Assembly: GCF_013373865.1 (NCBI RefSeq)
Contig: NC_050469.1
Location: 17,541,046 to 17,605,045 of the forward strand
Length of the DNA: 64,000 nucleotides
Direction of reading: 5' to 3'
From: Monomorium pharaonis
Taxonomy: Eukaryota > Arthropoda > Insecta > Hymenoptera > Formicidae
The translations under genes and the position numbers were made by a program. The notes beneath the pieces are model-generated. The model saw only the letters and a list, made by a program, of their open reading frames with translations, was not told where the DNA came from and did not search any database. Positions 40,022-52,364 of the stretch are shown here, piece by piece (the first letter of the stretch is position 1; every line of letters starts with the position of its first letter).

Positions 40022-40670
40022 ATTGTAGTATTAACAGGAACAAATTATTACTATCCAGTACTAGTAGCTTTGTCAATAACATTGTAGAACTAGTAGCTTT
40101 GTAAGTAATGTTGTAGAATTAGTGATTTTGTACGCTTCCTGCTAATCTTCCGTCAACTTCAGCTTCTTTAAAATTGGCTCAAGTCTAAGATACACCTTGA
40201 TAGTGTAAGATTTGTAATTCTTCTTCTTTCTTTTAAAACTAAAAAAAGAAAAATAACACAAAGTATTGATCTTATGTAATGGTGAACAAAAGTGGCTGTC
40301 ACGGAAACTTCTCAAGTTTGCCAAGCCAGCATATGATTATATGTTTCAAGAGCATTAATTAAACAATAACTAAAATTTTGAATGTGATCTTTGTGAATGT
40401 ATGATGAAAATTTTTCTTACCATATAGAAATTTTGACTGGAACAAATCATTACTATCCAATACTAGTAGCTTTGTAAATAACGTAGAACTAGTAGCTTTG
40501 TAAGTAAGGTTAGTATTAATGATTTTATACGTTTCTTGCTGCTATTCCGTCAACTTCAGCTTCTTTGGAATTGTCTAAAATACACCTTGACAGTGTAAGA
40601 TTTGTAATTCTTCCTCTTTCTTTTAAAACTTAAAAAGGAAACAACACAAAGTATCAATTTTATCTCAGAA
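40022..40670 (+). repeat. Pair of ~230-bp direct repeats
   Basis: GGAACAAATTATTACTATCC...ACTAGTAGCTTTGT, then CCGTCAACTTCAGCTTCTTT and GTGTAAGATTTGTAATTCTTC at 40035-40265, returns with changes at 40438-40660. Confidence 0.8.
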
Positions 40671-41321
40671 TAGTTTATTCTATACAAAAATGAAAATTCT
40701 GTATAACTTATCTGATTATGCAAGGTATATTTCCCTCTACAATGTAATCCACAATGTACTCCACGATGTAATATGCATAATTATGTATAACACTAATAAA
40801 AACTAACTCGCCGCTAACCTCGCACACGTCAACACGTCTGTAACCTCGAACTGTCACTCGATCGACACGCGACGGCGCGGACTCGATCATCACCAATCAC
40901 GATACACAGGGTGCGTTTCGTTTCATGGCGCATGGTGCATCGTTCATTCTTGTTGTCAAATATTTGAGCACAAAAGATAAAGGAGGATACAACAGTACAA
41001 GTCCCCACCATTCGTCCTAGGCGCCGGGCGACGACGATGATGATAATAATGACTACGACGTTTCTTAAACCAAATTTACTCTTGAGCGAAAAATTCTAAT
41101 CGCGATATCTCCGCTCGTAAGTCATATAGCGGAAAAATAAAAACACTTTTATTATATGAATCGTATGTAAGCTATCCATTAAGCCTATTTAGAAATCAAT
41201 CAATTCAGTCGTTATTGAGATCCGATAACTACGGTCTTCTGACAAATGACGTCTCGCGTAAAAGAAGCACAGTGGTGTTTCGCTGCGCGTACACTTGGCG
41301 CGAGGCATTTGCCTCTTGATA
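40671..41321. other. No gene seen
   Basis: Mixed sequence with a less AT-rich stretch around 40800-41060 (CACACGTCAACACGTC, GGCGCCGGGCGACGACGATG). Open frames are short and lack protein character. Confidence 0.4.
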
Positions 41322-41820
41322 TGTGTAAAATATTTATATAATATTTTGAAAAAATAAATATTAATAAATATTAATAAATATTTATCATAAATATTATGTG
41401 CTGTCTGGGATGATTCTAAAATATTGATAGTATTAATTAAATAAAATATTATATTTATTATTAATAATGTTGTTTATTAGCCAATCTTTAAATAATAATT
41501 AATAGTAGTTATAGGTAGCAAGGTGTCATCCACTAGACCTCAATAATTCGTCATTTGAGGTCAAATCGTCAATTATTACAAAGAATTATATAACATCAGT
41601 AATTAATCACTAATAAAACCTTATTAATATGTCGTAAAATGATCAATTAACTGACGTTATTAATTAGTCAAGAACCGGAAATATAGGATGGATAAATGAC
41701 TGACGTAATTAATAAGTCAAAAATGACGTTACTATTACGTCTTAATAATTGGTAACGTGACGTCGGCGATCTTAAATGACGAATTATTGACGTCCAGTGG
41801 ACATCATCCTGCTACCTAGG
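41322..41820 (+). repeat. Second copy of the CCCAGG-type composite element (right part)
   Basis: It matches about 27436-27950: AATATTATGTGCTGTCTGGG ATGATTC junction, GACCTCAATAATTCGTCATT and the final CTGCTACCTAGG. The match crosses the junction between the nested and host elements there. Confidence 0.85.
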
Positions 41821-41846
41821 AAATCAATATATCTTGCAACAATTAT

Positions 41847-41878
41847 ATATATATATATAATATATATATATATATAAT

Positions 41879-41910
<32 letters not shown>

Positions 41911-41912
41911 AT

Positions 41913-41961
<49 letters not shown>
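41847..41961. repeat. (TA)n microsatellite
   Basis: TA and TATAATATA runs over ~115 bp; Tyr/Ile open frames are artefacts. Confidence 0.95.
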
Positions 41962-41964
<3 letters not shown>

Positions 41965-42589
41965 AGGAGCGTATAATGGGGACACAATTTCTAGCGTATG
42001 TATACTTTGGGGACATTTGTATACTTTGGAGACAGGCCTCAAAATAATACATATTATATGTATAATTCGGGGACAATTTTATTTATATGTCAAATGCATA
42101 GTTTGAGCCCAGGCTAAATTGAAATCAGTCACTAAGAGATGGCGCCACTATAACCGTTTTAAGAATATTCTGAGGTCGGATTGAGATTTCATACCTTCAA
42201 CAATATGTCATTTTTAGATAAATGTACATACGTAAATTTGTTGTAATTAAATAAGTTCTAAACAATAAAAATATTGATTTTAAAGAAATTTCATATACTT
42301 ATATATAAGGTGACCTCAATATATGCGTTTCATATACATGTGGTGTAAAAGTTTTAAAATTACAAATTATTTCAGAAAATATTAATTTAATTGAAAAATG
42401 TTTGAAACAAAAGTTATAAGTCTTTAAAAAATTCATTAATTCGTGATAATGACTTGAATTTTCGGTGAGCTTGAAGGCTCAAGGTTAAAAACCGTGAATG
42501 GAACATTATAATTTTTCAATAAATATTCTTGTAGTTTATAAATAAATAAAATCTTTTAATTATGGCATATAGTAACATAATTATAACAG
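41962..42589. other. No gene seen
   Basis: AT-rich; GTATACTTTGGGGACA-type words repeat three times at 41995-42080. Confidence 0.4.
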
Positions 42590-43824
42590 ATTAAAATAAT
42601 AATAAAATTGATCATATAATTAAAATTGCAATTCCATTTTTTAATTTTTTATTTCTGTATGTCTATTTATCTGCTAAAATTTAAATAGACATAAGAGGTG
42701 AAGAGAAACTGCTAAAGATTAAAATAATAAAAATTCCAGAAAAAAACTTTGTTTTATATATATAATTATGTCGAGCGTATTAAACAAATTTTTATTATTA
42801 AAAAATTTAATGTATAATAATGTTAATTAACATATTTATTATATATTTATTTAATGCACCTAGCAACAATTTGTGACAAGATTTACAGAAAATGCATGAT
42901 TTTCGATTTTCGATAAAACGCTATATTGTCAGCTGATCGGTGAGACATGCCGATGCATTGACCTTGAGACTGCTTGACCTTGACGCGTGAGCAAGCGAGG
43001 AGCATAGACCGCGCGTAGAAAGTATATATCGGATTCTCATTTTTGCAGCCGATCATAATAATAATATATAATATAATATAATAATATAATAATAATAAAT
43101 CATATAATAAATGTAATAAAAATAGCATTGATTTTGCTTCTATTTAATTAATTTTTAAGTTACTATTTATGTTAATCACACTTTTTGTGCTTGGTTAAAT
43201 AATAACAAATAATTTACAAATGCGATTAATCAATGAGTTTAACAAATAAACAAATAATATATAAATGTTATTTAAAAATCGTATAATACTAAAATATATA
43301 TATCAAATACTTCCACATTATATACATATAAAGTAATAATTTTTCTCGTTAATTTCTATAATAACAAAAACTATATAAATAAATTAATAATACATACATT
43401 AATATATTAAATATTTGTAATTATTCTAAAAGCTTACTTTTGTTGTACATTAATATTGATATTAACTCATTCAAATACATTGTATAATGTTGGTTAATAA
43501 CAAAGCAATCAAAAGGAATTCACATTGTCATAACCAAGTATAAATTTTAGGTCAAATTTTTGGGCGCTGGACTGTTTGATGTAAAACACCACTTGCACAG
43601 CAATATTTACTTCGGCGAGTTTGCTCTCTTTCTATTTCGTGCGTTCTTCGTCGAATGCGGGCGTGATCTTTCACGTCGAACTATCTAGTGCTCAGAAACT
43701 TTCTTTAAAATTTTATATTTATGTAATATGAATTCTATGACAGTATGAATACTTTATCATATTGTGATTACATTACACAATATATACAGAATGACTGGAA
43801 ATTTTTAACGCATCGCTTGCACAG

Positions 43825-44260
43825 AGGTAGAATGGACTAAACTGATTGTGAGTAAAAAAGTCCTCTACTACTTTGCGATTTCTGCAATAGTTAACGAGTT
43901 ATTAATTTTGAATAAGTAGTTGATTCGTCCGGCCTATCGCTAAATGCCGACAAGCGGGCAGCGAGATAATAACACCGCTCAGCGAGACACGCGTCCGCGA
44001 TCGCTAGACATGTAGGGAGTTGTTTACAAATTCGGCGTAGCATTGCCGTTTGTAAATAACAACTCTGCGTGCCTAGCGACCGCGGATGCACATCTCACTG
44101 GATGATATTAACTTGCCGCATGCTTACTGGCATTTGGCGGTAGGCCGGGCAAATCGGCTATTTCTCTTTTAATTAGTAACTTGTTAATTACTTCAAAAAT
44201 TGCAAAATGATAGAGGATTTTTCTACTCAGTTTAATTCGTTCTACCTATATACACAAATA
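43825..44260. repeat. Inverted repeat unit (~200-bp arms)
   Basis: GGACTAAACTGA...GTTAACGAGTTATTAATT on the left faces TAGTAACTTGTTAATTACTT...CAGTTTAATTCG on the right, around a centre with GAGTTGTTTACAAA/TTTGTAAATAACAACTC. A half copy is at ~47880-48070. Confidence 0.75.
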
Positions 44261-44639
44261 TGTAATGTGTAATACGATAATTATTAGTTCATATTTTTAT
44301 ATATATATATTTTTAAATCTTTTCTTATATATTGGAAAGCTCAGCTTAACAAATAAGATTCTGATCTCACCACACATTAAAAAATAAAAAACGCCACAAT
44401 TGAAAAACCGATTATGTTTAAATTTGTTGCTATTTCGTTGCTCTAATATAACGTTAACAAATTTTTATAATACAAAATTGTTTAAATAATACCATTTTAT
44501 ATTAACGAACACCATATATGTGACATAAGTAACTATGGTACTATAAAAAATATTTTATTACGCGAATAATCGCGGTCTTAAAATGTTCTGTGGACAATTG
44601 ATGTTCTGTGCTCTTTCAAAACTTGCAACGTTCGATTCT

Positions 44640-44817
44640 GTTGCACGTCTCTAAACGCAAGTAAATAAACAATTTGTCTACGCGGCCGCCGCGCAGCATT
44701 GAGACCGCGATTACAAAATCTTATAACTATGTGTTGGGGAGAGATATCTGAGATAATGCCGCGCGCGGCGGTCACATAGACAAATTGTTTATTTTCTTGC
44801 CTTTAGAGACGTGCAAC
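44640..44817. mobile_element. 178-bp MITE, copy 1
   Basis: GTTGCACGTCTCTAAACGC and AGAGACGTGCAAC are inverted ends; both arms contain AATAAACAATTTGTCTA and a GC-rich CGCGGC tract. Confidence 0.8.
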
Positions 44818-45360
44818 CTGTATACCAATACTTCCTAGATATGGATATATCTTAAACAATAGTATAATTTCAAAATGTTTTTGCGCTATCTTAGAGCAAC
44901 AAAGCAAAAAAATTTTTTGTGTAATTACTTTTTTGGTTTGAGCACTCTGAATTTATTTTTTTATTATGGGGTGAGCCAACTTGATGCCAAGCCCTATCCC
45001 TTTCAATCCTTGTTTCTTGCTAAACGGCTTGAGCAACAAAATTTAGAATAGGGTAACAAATTAGCACATAAATAACACTAAATTTTAAAATAGGTACGGG
45101 TTTTATTTGCATTGGTGAAGAGAGGGGGCTAACTTGAAAGGGATAGCTCACTGAATCAGCTGACAATATACCGTTTTATCGGAAATCAAATATCAAGCAT
45201 TGTAACTCTCGTCGTAGACTTTCGCTAAATGTATAAAACATATGTTAAATTAAGAGTACGATATATTAAACATTTTAATAATAAAATGTTTAATATGTCC
45301 GACGTAATTATATATAATATACTCATTTTATTTCTGAAACTTTTATTATTTTATTTCTAC

Positions 45361-45398
45361 GTGATTTTTCCTTCTTATCCCTCTCCCCCCCCTTCTCT

Positions 45399-45445
<47 letters not shown>

Positions 45446-46149
45446 ACATCGACAGCGTGAACTATGCCTGAGTCACCCCTTCCCGAGAGTCGCGACGATA
45501 ATTTCTTCACACATCACTCTCTTCTCCTACAGCTCATATTTACAAATTTGATAACGATTACTGTATGCTTTCTTACTATTGTTATCTTGCTATTATTCGT
45601 CTTTGCTTTTATCGTTATATTGCTTACGTCGTTATTTTTGTTAAATACTTTACTTTATGAACGGCTCACAAGAAGTTTGTAATTTATCTCCCTCAATATA
45701 CCCTCACACTGTCAACTGCGAACTCTTTGCGTTAACATTCGCTTTTGAATATATGCTCTACTGCTGCTTACTCTACTGTAATTCATTGTTCTTTTTAATT
45801 CATCGCGCATTCACTCTTGTAATATTATCCATGTAAGTTCTTAGAGGGCCTCGCCCTAGAACTAAAATAAACACTTTTGTTTGTCTGTCTGTCTCTCTCT
45901 CTCTCTCTCTTTCTCTTCTCGATGCAACTCATAAAGTGCCATTAATAGCGCGTTAAATTTCTTCATGTGGACCTTTTTGCCTTTAACTCTTTACACTACA
46001 TTATATTAACTTTATATATTTGCAATAGGGAGCTATACATATATATCTCATATCTTTCGTAGACAATTTAGATAGACAGATATGCAGAAATGAAAAAATA
46101 AAAAAATAAAATCCAGTAATTATGGTATATTGTAAAATAAATATAACAA
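45361..46149. other. CT microsatellites and possible LINE 3' remnant
   Basis: (CT)n runs lie at 45403-45441 and 45892-45914. TTCTTAGAGGGCCTCGCCCT then AGAACTAAAATAAA at ~45838-45872 resembles the 3' end of an insect LINE, a weak call. The 72-codon hydrophobic frame at 45464-45682 has no recognisable family and is not called as a gene. Confidence 0.4.
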
Positions 46150-46794
46150 AAAACAATAATAATGCAATTGATCATATAATTAAAATCGCAATTCCATTTT
46201 TTAATTTTTTATTTCTGTATGTCTATTTATCTGCTAAAATTTAAATAGACATAAGAGGTGAAGAGAAACTGCTAAAGATTAAAATAATAAAAATTCCAGA
46301 AAAAAACTTTGTTTTATATATATAATTATGTCGAGCATATTAAACAAATTTTTATTATTAAAAAATTTAATGTATAATAATGTTAATTATCATATTTTTT
46401 ATATATTTATGTAATGCATCTAGCAACAATTTGTGACAAGATTTACAGAAAATGCATGATTTTCGATTTCCGATAAAACGCTATATTGTCAGCTGATCGG
46501 TGAGACGTGCCGACTGCTTGACCTTGACGCGCGAGCAAGCGGGGAGCATAGACCGCGCGTCGGAAGTAAATATCGGATTCTCATTTTTGCAGCCGATCAT
46601 AATAATAATATATAATATGATATAATAATATAATAATAATAATGAATTGTATAATAAATGTTATAAAAATAGCATTGATTTTGCTTCTATTTAATTAATT
46701 TTTAAGTTACTATTTATATTAATCACACTTTTTGTGCTTGGTTAAATAATAACAAATAATTTACAAATGCGATTAAACAATGAGTTTAACAAAT

Positions 46795-47572
46795 AAACAA
46801 ATAATTTATAAATGTTATTTAAAAAACGTATAATACTAACATATATATATCAAACTTTCACATTATGTACATATAAAGTAATAATTTTTCACGTTAATTT
46901 CTATAACAAAAACTATATAAATAAATTAATAATATATACATTAATATTGTTGCGCGCCGCGCGTTGCCCGATACATCCCTGAAGCGCCAGTCAGCTGACC
47001 GACCGATCGATATTATCGATCGGCCGGTTGCCGGGAGAAAATCGTAATAAATAAATGAATTAAACGGCTGGTTGCCGGGAAATGTTTGTAAATAAACTTC
47101 TTTAACAGTTTAGAAAACACGCGTGTTCTCTGTTTGAGCCCGTTTCCATTAATAAAGTTGTTAAAACCAGATTACAGTTTGTCTTTCTTTCGGGACGACT
47201 CGGCGCGAGTGAGAATGAGTGCGTGTGTGCTTTCCGGAGCTTCGGCGCAACAATATATTGAATATTTGTAATTATTCTAAAAGTTTACTTTTGTTGTACA
47301 TTAATATTGATATTAACTCATTCAAATACATACAATGTATTTGAATGAGTTAATATCAATATTAATGTACAACAAAAGTAAACTTTTAGAATAATTACAA
47401 ATATTTAATATATTAATGTATATATTATTAATTTATTTATATAATTTTTGTTATTATAGAAATTAACGAGAAAAATTATTACTTTATGTATACATAATGT
47501 GGAAGTATTTGATATATATATTTTAGTATTATACGATTTTTAAATAACATTCATAAATTATTTGTTTATTGT
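46795..47572. repeat. Near-perfect palindrome centred at ~47333
   Basis: The sequence before 47333 (ACTCATTCAAATACAT and upstream) is mirrored after it (ATGTATTTGAATGAGT and onward). Only the left arm contains the solo LTR. Confidence 0.9.
46948..47252 (+). mobile_element. Solo LTR (305 bp) with ATAT target duplication
   Basis: It starts TGTTGCGCGCCGCGCG and ends TTCGGCGCAACA; TGTTGCG/CGCAACA are inverted ends, flanked by ATAT (46944-46947, 47253-47256). AATAAA words lie inside. The right palindrome arm and copy A show the site without it. Confidence 0.85.
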
Positions 47573-48084
47573 AATGTTGGTTAATAACAAAGCAATCAAA
47601 AGGATATCACATTGTCATAACCAAGTATAAATTTTAGGTCAAATTTTTTGGCGCTAGACTGCTCGATGTAAAACACCACTTGCACAGCAATATTTACTTC
47701 GGCGAGTTTGCTCTCTTTCTATTTCGTGCGTTCTTCCGTCGAATGCGGGCGTGATCCTTCACGTCGAACTATCTAGTGCTCAGAAATTTTCCTCAAAATT
47801 TTATATTTAATATGAATTCTATGACAGTATGAATACTTTATCATATTGTGATTGCATTACACAATATATACAGAATGGCTGAAAATTTTTAACGCAGCAC
47901 TTGTACAGAGGTAGAACGGACTAAACTGATGACTTGTGAGTAGAAAAGTCCTTTACCACTTTACGATTTCTGCAATAGTTAACGAGTTATTAATTTTAAA
48001 TAAATAGCTGATTCGCCTGGCCTATCGCCAAATACCGACAAGCGTGCAGCGAGATAATAAGACCGCTCAGCGAAACACGCGTCC

Positions 48085-48280
48085 GATTTTGTTGCTCGTC
48101 TCTAAGCGCAAGTAAATAAACAATTTGCTTACGCGGCCGCTGCGCGGCATTGAAACCACGATCATTCGAGTAACAAAATCTTATAACTATATGTTGGGGA
48201 AAGATAGCTGAGATATCGCCGCGCGCAGCGGCCGCGTAGACAAATTGTTTATTTTCTTGCCTTTACGCGCAACAAAATCG
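48085..48280. mobile_element. MITE, copy 2
   Basis: A CGATTTTGTTGC...GCAACAAAATCG bounded relative of 44640-44817 with the same AATAAACAATTTG and CGCGGCCGC arms. Confidence 0.75.
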
Positions 48281-48930
48281 AGCATTGCATATTTTGTAAG
48301 AGCATTGTCCACAGTACATTATAAAACCGCGATCTTTCGAGTAACAAAATATTTTTTATCATACCTATAGTTACTTATGTCACATACATGGTGTCTGTTA
48401 AAATGGTATTATTTAAACAATTTTGTATTATCGAAACTTGTTAATTCTATATTAGAGCAACAAATTCAAGCATAATCAATTTTTCTATCGTGGCATTCTT
48501 TATTGGTTTTCTAGTGCGGTGGGGCCAGAACCTTATTTGTTTTAAACTGGGCTCCCCTGAATATAAAAAAATATATTCAGACTGTTAAAAAAATGTATAT
48601 ATCTGAATTTGTTACTAATTTGTTGCTCTAAGATGACGCGAAAGTATTTTAGAAATGCAACGTTTTTTGGAAGATATCTGTATACCAATACTTCGTATAT
48701 ATGAGTATATCTTAAACAATAGTATAATTTCAAAATGTTTTTGCACCACCTTAGAGCAACAAAGTAGCAAAAATTTTCGTGTATTTATTTTTTCGGTTTG
48801 AGCACTCTGAATTTATTCTTTTTTATTATGGGTGAGCTAACTTGATGCCAAGCTTCCATCCATTTCAATCGCCGTTTTTTGCTAAACGGTTCGAGCAACA
48901 AAATTTAGAATAGGGTAACAAATTAGATGA

Positions 48931-49316
48931 CAAAAATCAATAACATGGCTTTTTTTAAAGCCAATTTTATTCTTAAGTGCTTTTTTTTCATTTTTTTGTA
49001 TGCAACTTAAATTTTAGCACTGAGCTAGTTAAAAAGATATGAAGAAATCAAAAAATTGAAAAAAATGGTATTGCGATTTATATAATATGATCAATTGCAT
49101 AGATGATTATTGTATTCTGTTATAATTATAAAATACACGGTCGGCTTTACTACACATGAACTTGGCGCGAGGCACGGCCGTGTCTTTTTTATTATTATAT
49201 TCTACAATTGCTAAATTTCATTTTTTGGTTTTTAATTTTTATATTTGTTTATTTAAATTGTCAACAAAATACATGAGACATATATTTATACATTATATTT
49301 TTTCATTGCAAATATA
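48931..49316. other. No gene seen
   Basis: AT-rich DNA with a short inverted CACGGTCGG / CACGGCCGTG region near 49135-49190. Confidence 0.4.
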
Positions 49317-50356
49317 CACTGAGCAATAAAATTAGTGCAAAAAAAATTTATACCAAAATTTTACTCAACTTTAAATAATCGTAACTTCGCAATGTCGTAT
49401 TGAAAAGTTTTTTTTTATTTTAAAGCTCGAAATCTCTACTTTAAAAATTATTTGTCAGATTTTGATTTTCTTTTCCCTTTACCCATCTCTTCAAAAGTGA
49501 GATGTTTTGTCTTAAAAAATTGTCATACTTTGATGCGCTCCACGGTGTGCAATGAATTTTTCTCGTAAACTTTATAAGAATTATCGTAAAATATGGATTT
49601 TTTCCTATAAATTAGAAACAATTAAACATTGTACGATTTTTTGGGCGGAATTATAACATATCAAAGTCACCTATGCATTTTAGTCTGTTTATGCCTGCTA
49701 CCGCTGGCATTAGAATTATCCGATGCGCACCACAAGAAGGTTGCTGGTCAGATTTTGCGCATTGTGTGTACGTGTGTGTGTGTGTGTGTGGCGTGTTGAA
49801 TGAACAAAATAGTACAATATTGCCCGGAAGAAATACATGTGTTTTACTTCTTCGTCTTTGAATGACTTTTTGAAGATGTAGGATGCAGAATCTAAGGGCA
49901 TCCTAAGAAATTTTATGCAATCTCTTCGTAGTGCGCATCGAGAAATGCTGACGATAGCCATAAACAGACTAAAATGCATAGGTAACTTTGATATATCATA
50001 ACTCCGGCAAAAAAATCATACAGACTTCAATTTTTTTTCAATTTGTAGGGAAAAATTTATATTTTACGATAATTTTTATAAAGTTTACGAAAAAAATTCC
50101 TTGGAGCACCCCGTGGAACGCGTAAAAATATCAGTTTTTTAAAACAAACACGTTCTTAATTTCGAAGAGATGCCAAAAAAGGAAAAAGAGAGAATCAAAA
50201 TTTGATAAATAATCCTTTTTAAAGTAGAGACTTCAAGTTTTAAAATAAAAAAAAAAAAAACTTTCCAATACAATAAGTTTTTGTAAAATTACGATTTTTT
50301 GAAGTTGAATGAAATTTTGATATAAATTTTTGTTGCGCTAATTTTATTGCTCAGCA
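49317..50356. mobile_element. Fold-back element with mariner-like ends (CACTGAGCAATAAAATTAG), TA duplication
   Basis: The left end CACTGAGCAATAAAATTAGT and the right end (reverse complement TGCTGAGCAATAAAATTAGC) flank arms of ~370-400 bp; TA lies on both sides. The middle has a (GT)n run near 49768 and inner inverted TATGCATTTTAGTCTG. No transposase: a non-autonomous palindromic derivative. Confidence 0.75.
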
Positions 50357-50463
50357 TATAAAGTAAAATGTAATTTAAAAGGGTTTTAAAAAAAGACAAA
50401 AGGATCCACTTGAAGAAATCTAACACGCTATTAGTGAGACTTTAGAGATAGTATCGAGAGACA

Positions 50464-50507
<44 letters not shown>

Positions 50508-50516
50508 GAGAAAGAG
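50464..50516 (+). repeat. (GAAA)n microsatellite
   Basis: Eleven or so AAAG units followed by GAGAAAGAG. Confidence 0.95.
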
Positions 50517-50589
50517 AAAGAGGAGAGCGGGGGGCTAAAAAGGAAAAACCACTTGAGAATAAAATAATAAAAATTTCAAGAAGAAAATA

Positions 50590-50775
50590 ATTTTATATTA
50601 TATATAATTATGTCAGACATACTAAACGTTTTATTATTAAAAAGTTAATATACGATAATGTCAATTTAACATATTTTTTATACATTTAGCGAATGTCTGT
50701 AACAAAAGTTGCAGAACATGCATGATATTTGATTTTCGATAAAACGCTATATTGCAGCTGAGCTAGGAGAATAGA
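50590..50775 (+). repeat. Diverged third copy of the fold-back block end
   Basis: TATATATAATTATGTCAGAC...GATTTTCGATAAAACGCTAT matches 42760-42940 and 46310-46500. Confidence 0.75.
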
Positions 50776-51122
50776 CCGCCTGACAAGCGATCCTTCAGAT
50801 GCTCACGCTAGTACGGCTGCGCGAACGGTGAGAGATCTGCTGCCTCTTTTACTCTCTAGTGACAACTCGAAACGGAAAGAAACAGCAGATCTGAACTGCA
50901 TCGCTGCGCACTTCTTAAACGGCCGCGTTCAGCAAAACAATATTTTATTAATACTCGACATTGATTCTTTGATTTTTAAAGTAAGAGCCAAAATAACAAA
51001 ACGAGCGGTTTGTTCCGCTCCACGCTCATGCAATCTTGCAGGCCTGCGTGTAACCCCATAGTATAACTTGTATTACTACGCCTCTAGAAAAGCCTACCGC
51101 CCCTACCGGTACCGAGTACCGA

Positions 51123-52364
51123 GCCTACGCAGTCAGTGAGTGTTCTTCGCGCCTCGCGGTACGACGGTACCTCGCGACTCGCGATCTTCGCTTGGCCACA
51201 GTTACATTGTGGCTTGGCTCTCACTCGTTTTTCGCGTTTTGTTAGTGGTTACATTGTATATGTGTAGCATATATATTTTATATAAAATATTAATTGTGGG
51301 ATTAACAATCAACACATCATTATTGCAAGGTATGTAATATTAATTCACATTATGCTTTTAACCCTTAGGCCCGTTTCTACCAACGTAGATTAACTTTAAT
51401 CTCGGTTTAATTTACTTGTTATCTCATTCTAGTTCCAAAAATTAGAAAGAGATAAAGAATAAGTTAATCCGAGATTAAAATTAATCTACGTTTTTTAACC
51501 TATGTATGCAGATAGCCAGTATGAGATACAAGAAAGATTTTAGCATCTTGCTCTACATTTATGTTCCTTGTGCTGTTGTTTACTAGCATTCGATGTGAGA
51601 AATAAAATGTTTGCATGTTTCAAACATTATGCTAGCATTAAATGCTTAGCTATCATTGACTCTTATAAGATCAGTGTCATGCTAGCAAATAACAGCACAA
51701 AGGACGACAAATGTATAACAAGATGCTAACACATTTTTACTAGCAACATGAAAACAATTTGTGTTCATACTGGCTATCTGGGTAGTGAAGTAGAATGTTC
51801 TATTTTTATGTATTTATACATTTATTTGTGAAATATCTATTTAAATTTAATATGCATAACATATGTGTAAGCAATTTTTAATAAAACTTTCTTTTCATTT
51901 AATTTATGTAATACATAATACAAATCGTTAATTTTTTTGATAATTTTTTATTTATTTATTTATTTAAATATATCTTTTTCATGTACTTAAGTATTTAGTT
52001 TAATAAATTTTTTGATATTCTTAAACATATGTATATTTTTGATAATAGTAACAATATCAATAATAGTAATAATTACGTAAATTATCAAAGAATTTAATCT
52101 AAATTTTTTTGCAGCATTTGAATTTTATATTTTGTTCTTAATAATTTTTAAATTAAAGTTATAAAATACTTGGTAATTTTTTTTAAATATATGGTGATAT
52201 AAAATGTTTTTTTATCATATGCATTGCATTTATTTTTTTAAAATTTATTTAAATTTAATGTGTAATTTATCTATATATATACAATGTATACAATTTTATA
52301 TATATATATATATATATAATGATATATTCTTTTACATTATAGTTATGCTATGCATGTAACAAAA
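51123..52364 (+). repeat. Tandem duplication, unit 1 (1242 bp)
   Basis: It begins GCCTACGCAGTCAGTGAG. It includes a small inverted-repeat MITE (CCAACGTAGATTAACTTTAA ... TTAATCTACGTT) and a TAGCATCTTGCT segment. No gene. Confidence 0.85.

Larger units (their letters stand above)
42590..45360 (+). repeat. Composite fold-back repeat block, copy A
   Basis: Its left part (TTCGATTTTCGATAAAACGC, TGTCAGCTGATCGG near 42900-42945) returns in inverted form at 45155-45220, so the block is bounded by inverted repeats. It includes an inverted-repeat unit at 43825-44260, a MITE at 44640-44817 and a GAGCAACAAAATTTAGAATA segment near 45030. Much of it is repeated at 46150-48930. Non-coding. Confidence 0.7.
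46150..48930 (+). repeat. Composite repeat block, copy B, rearranged
   Basis: It repeats copy A (for example AAATTTAAATAGACATAAGAGG at ~46238 versus ~42677, and TGGTTAATAACAAAGCAATC at ~47577 versus ~43491). Copy B differs by an inverted duplication around 47333, a solo LTR, and an inverted segment (48290-48540 is the reverse of ~44340-44580). Confidence 0.75.

Noticed and set aside
41784..42042. Tyr/Ile repeat proteins
   Set aside because: Translation of a (TA)n microsatellite.
45229..45682. Small hydrophobic or Ser/Leu-rich proteins
   Set aside because: One runs through a (CT)n repeat; the other (72 codons) has no homology signal, neighbour or start context to support it.
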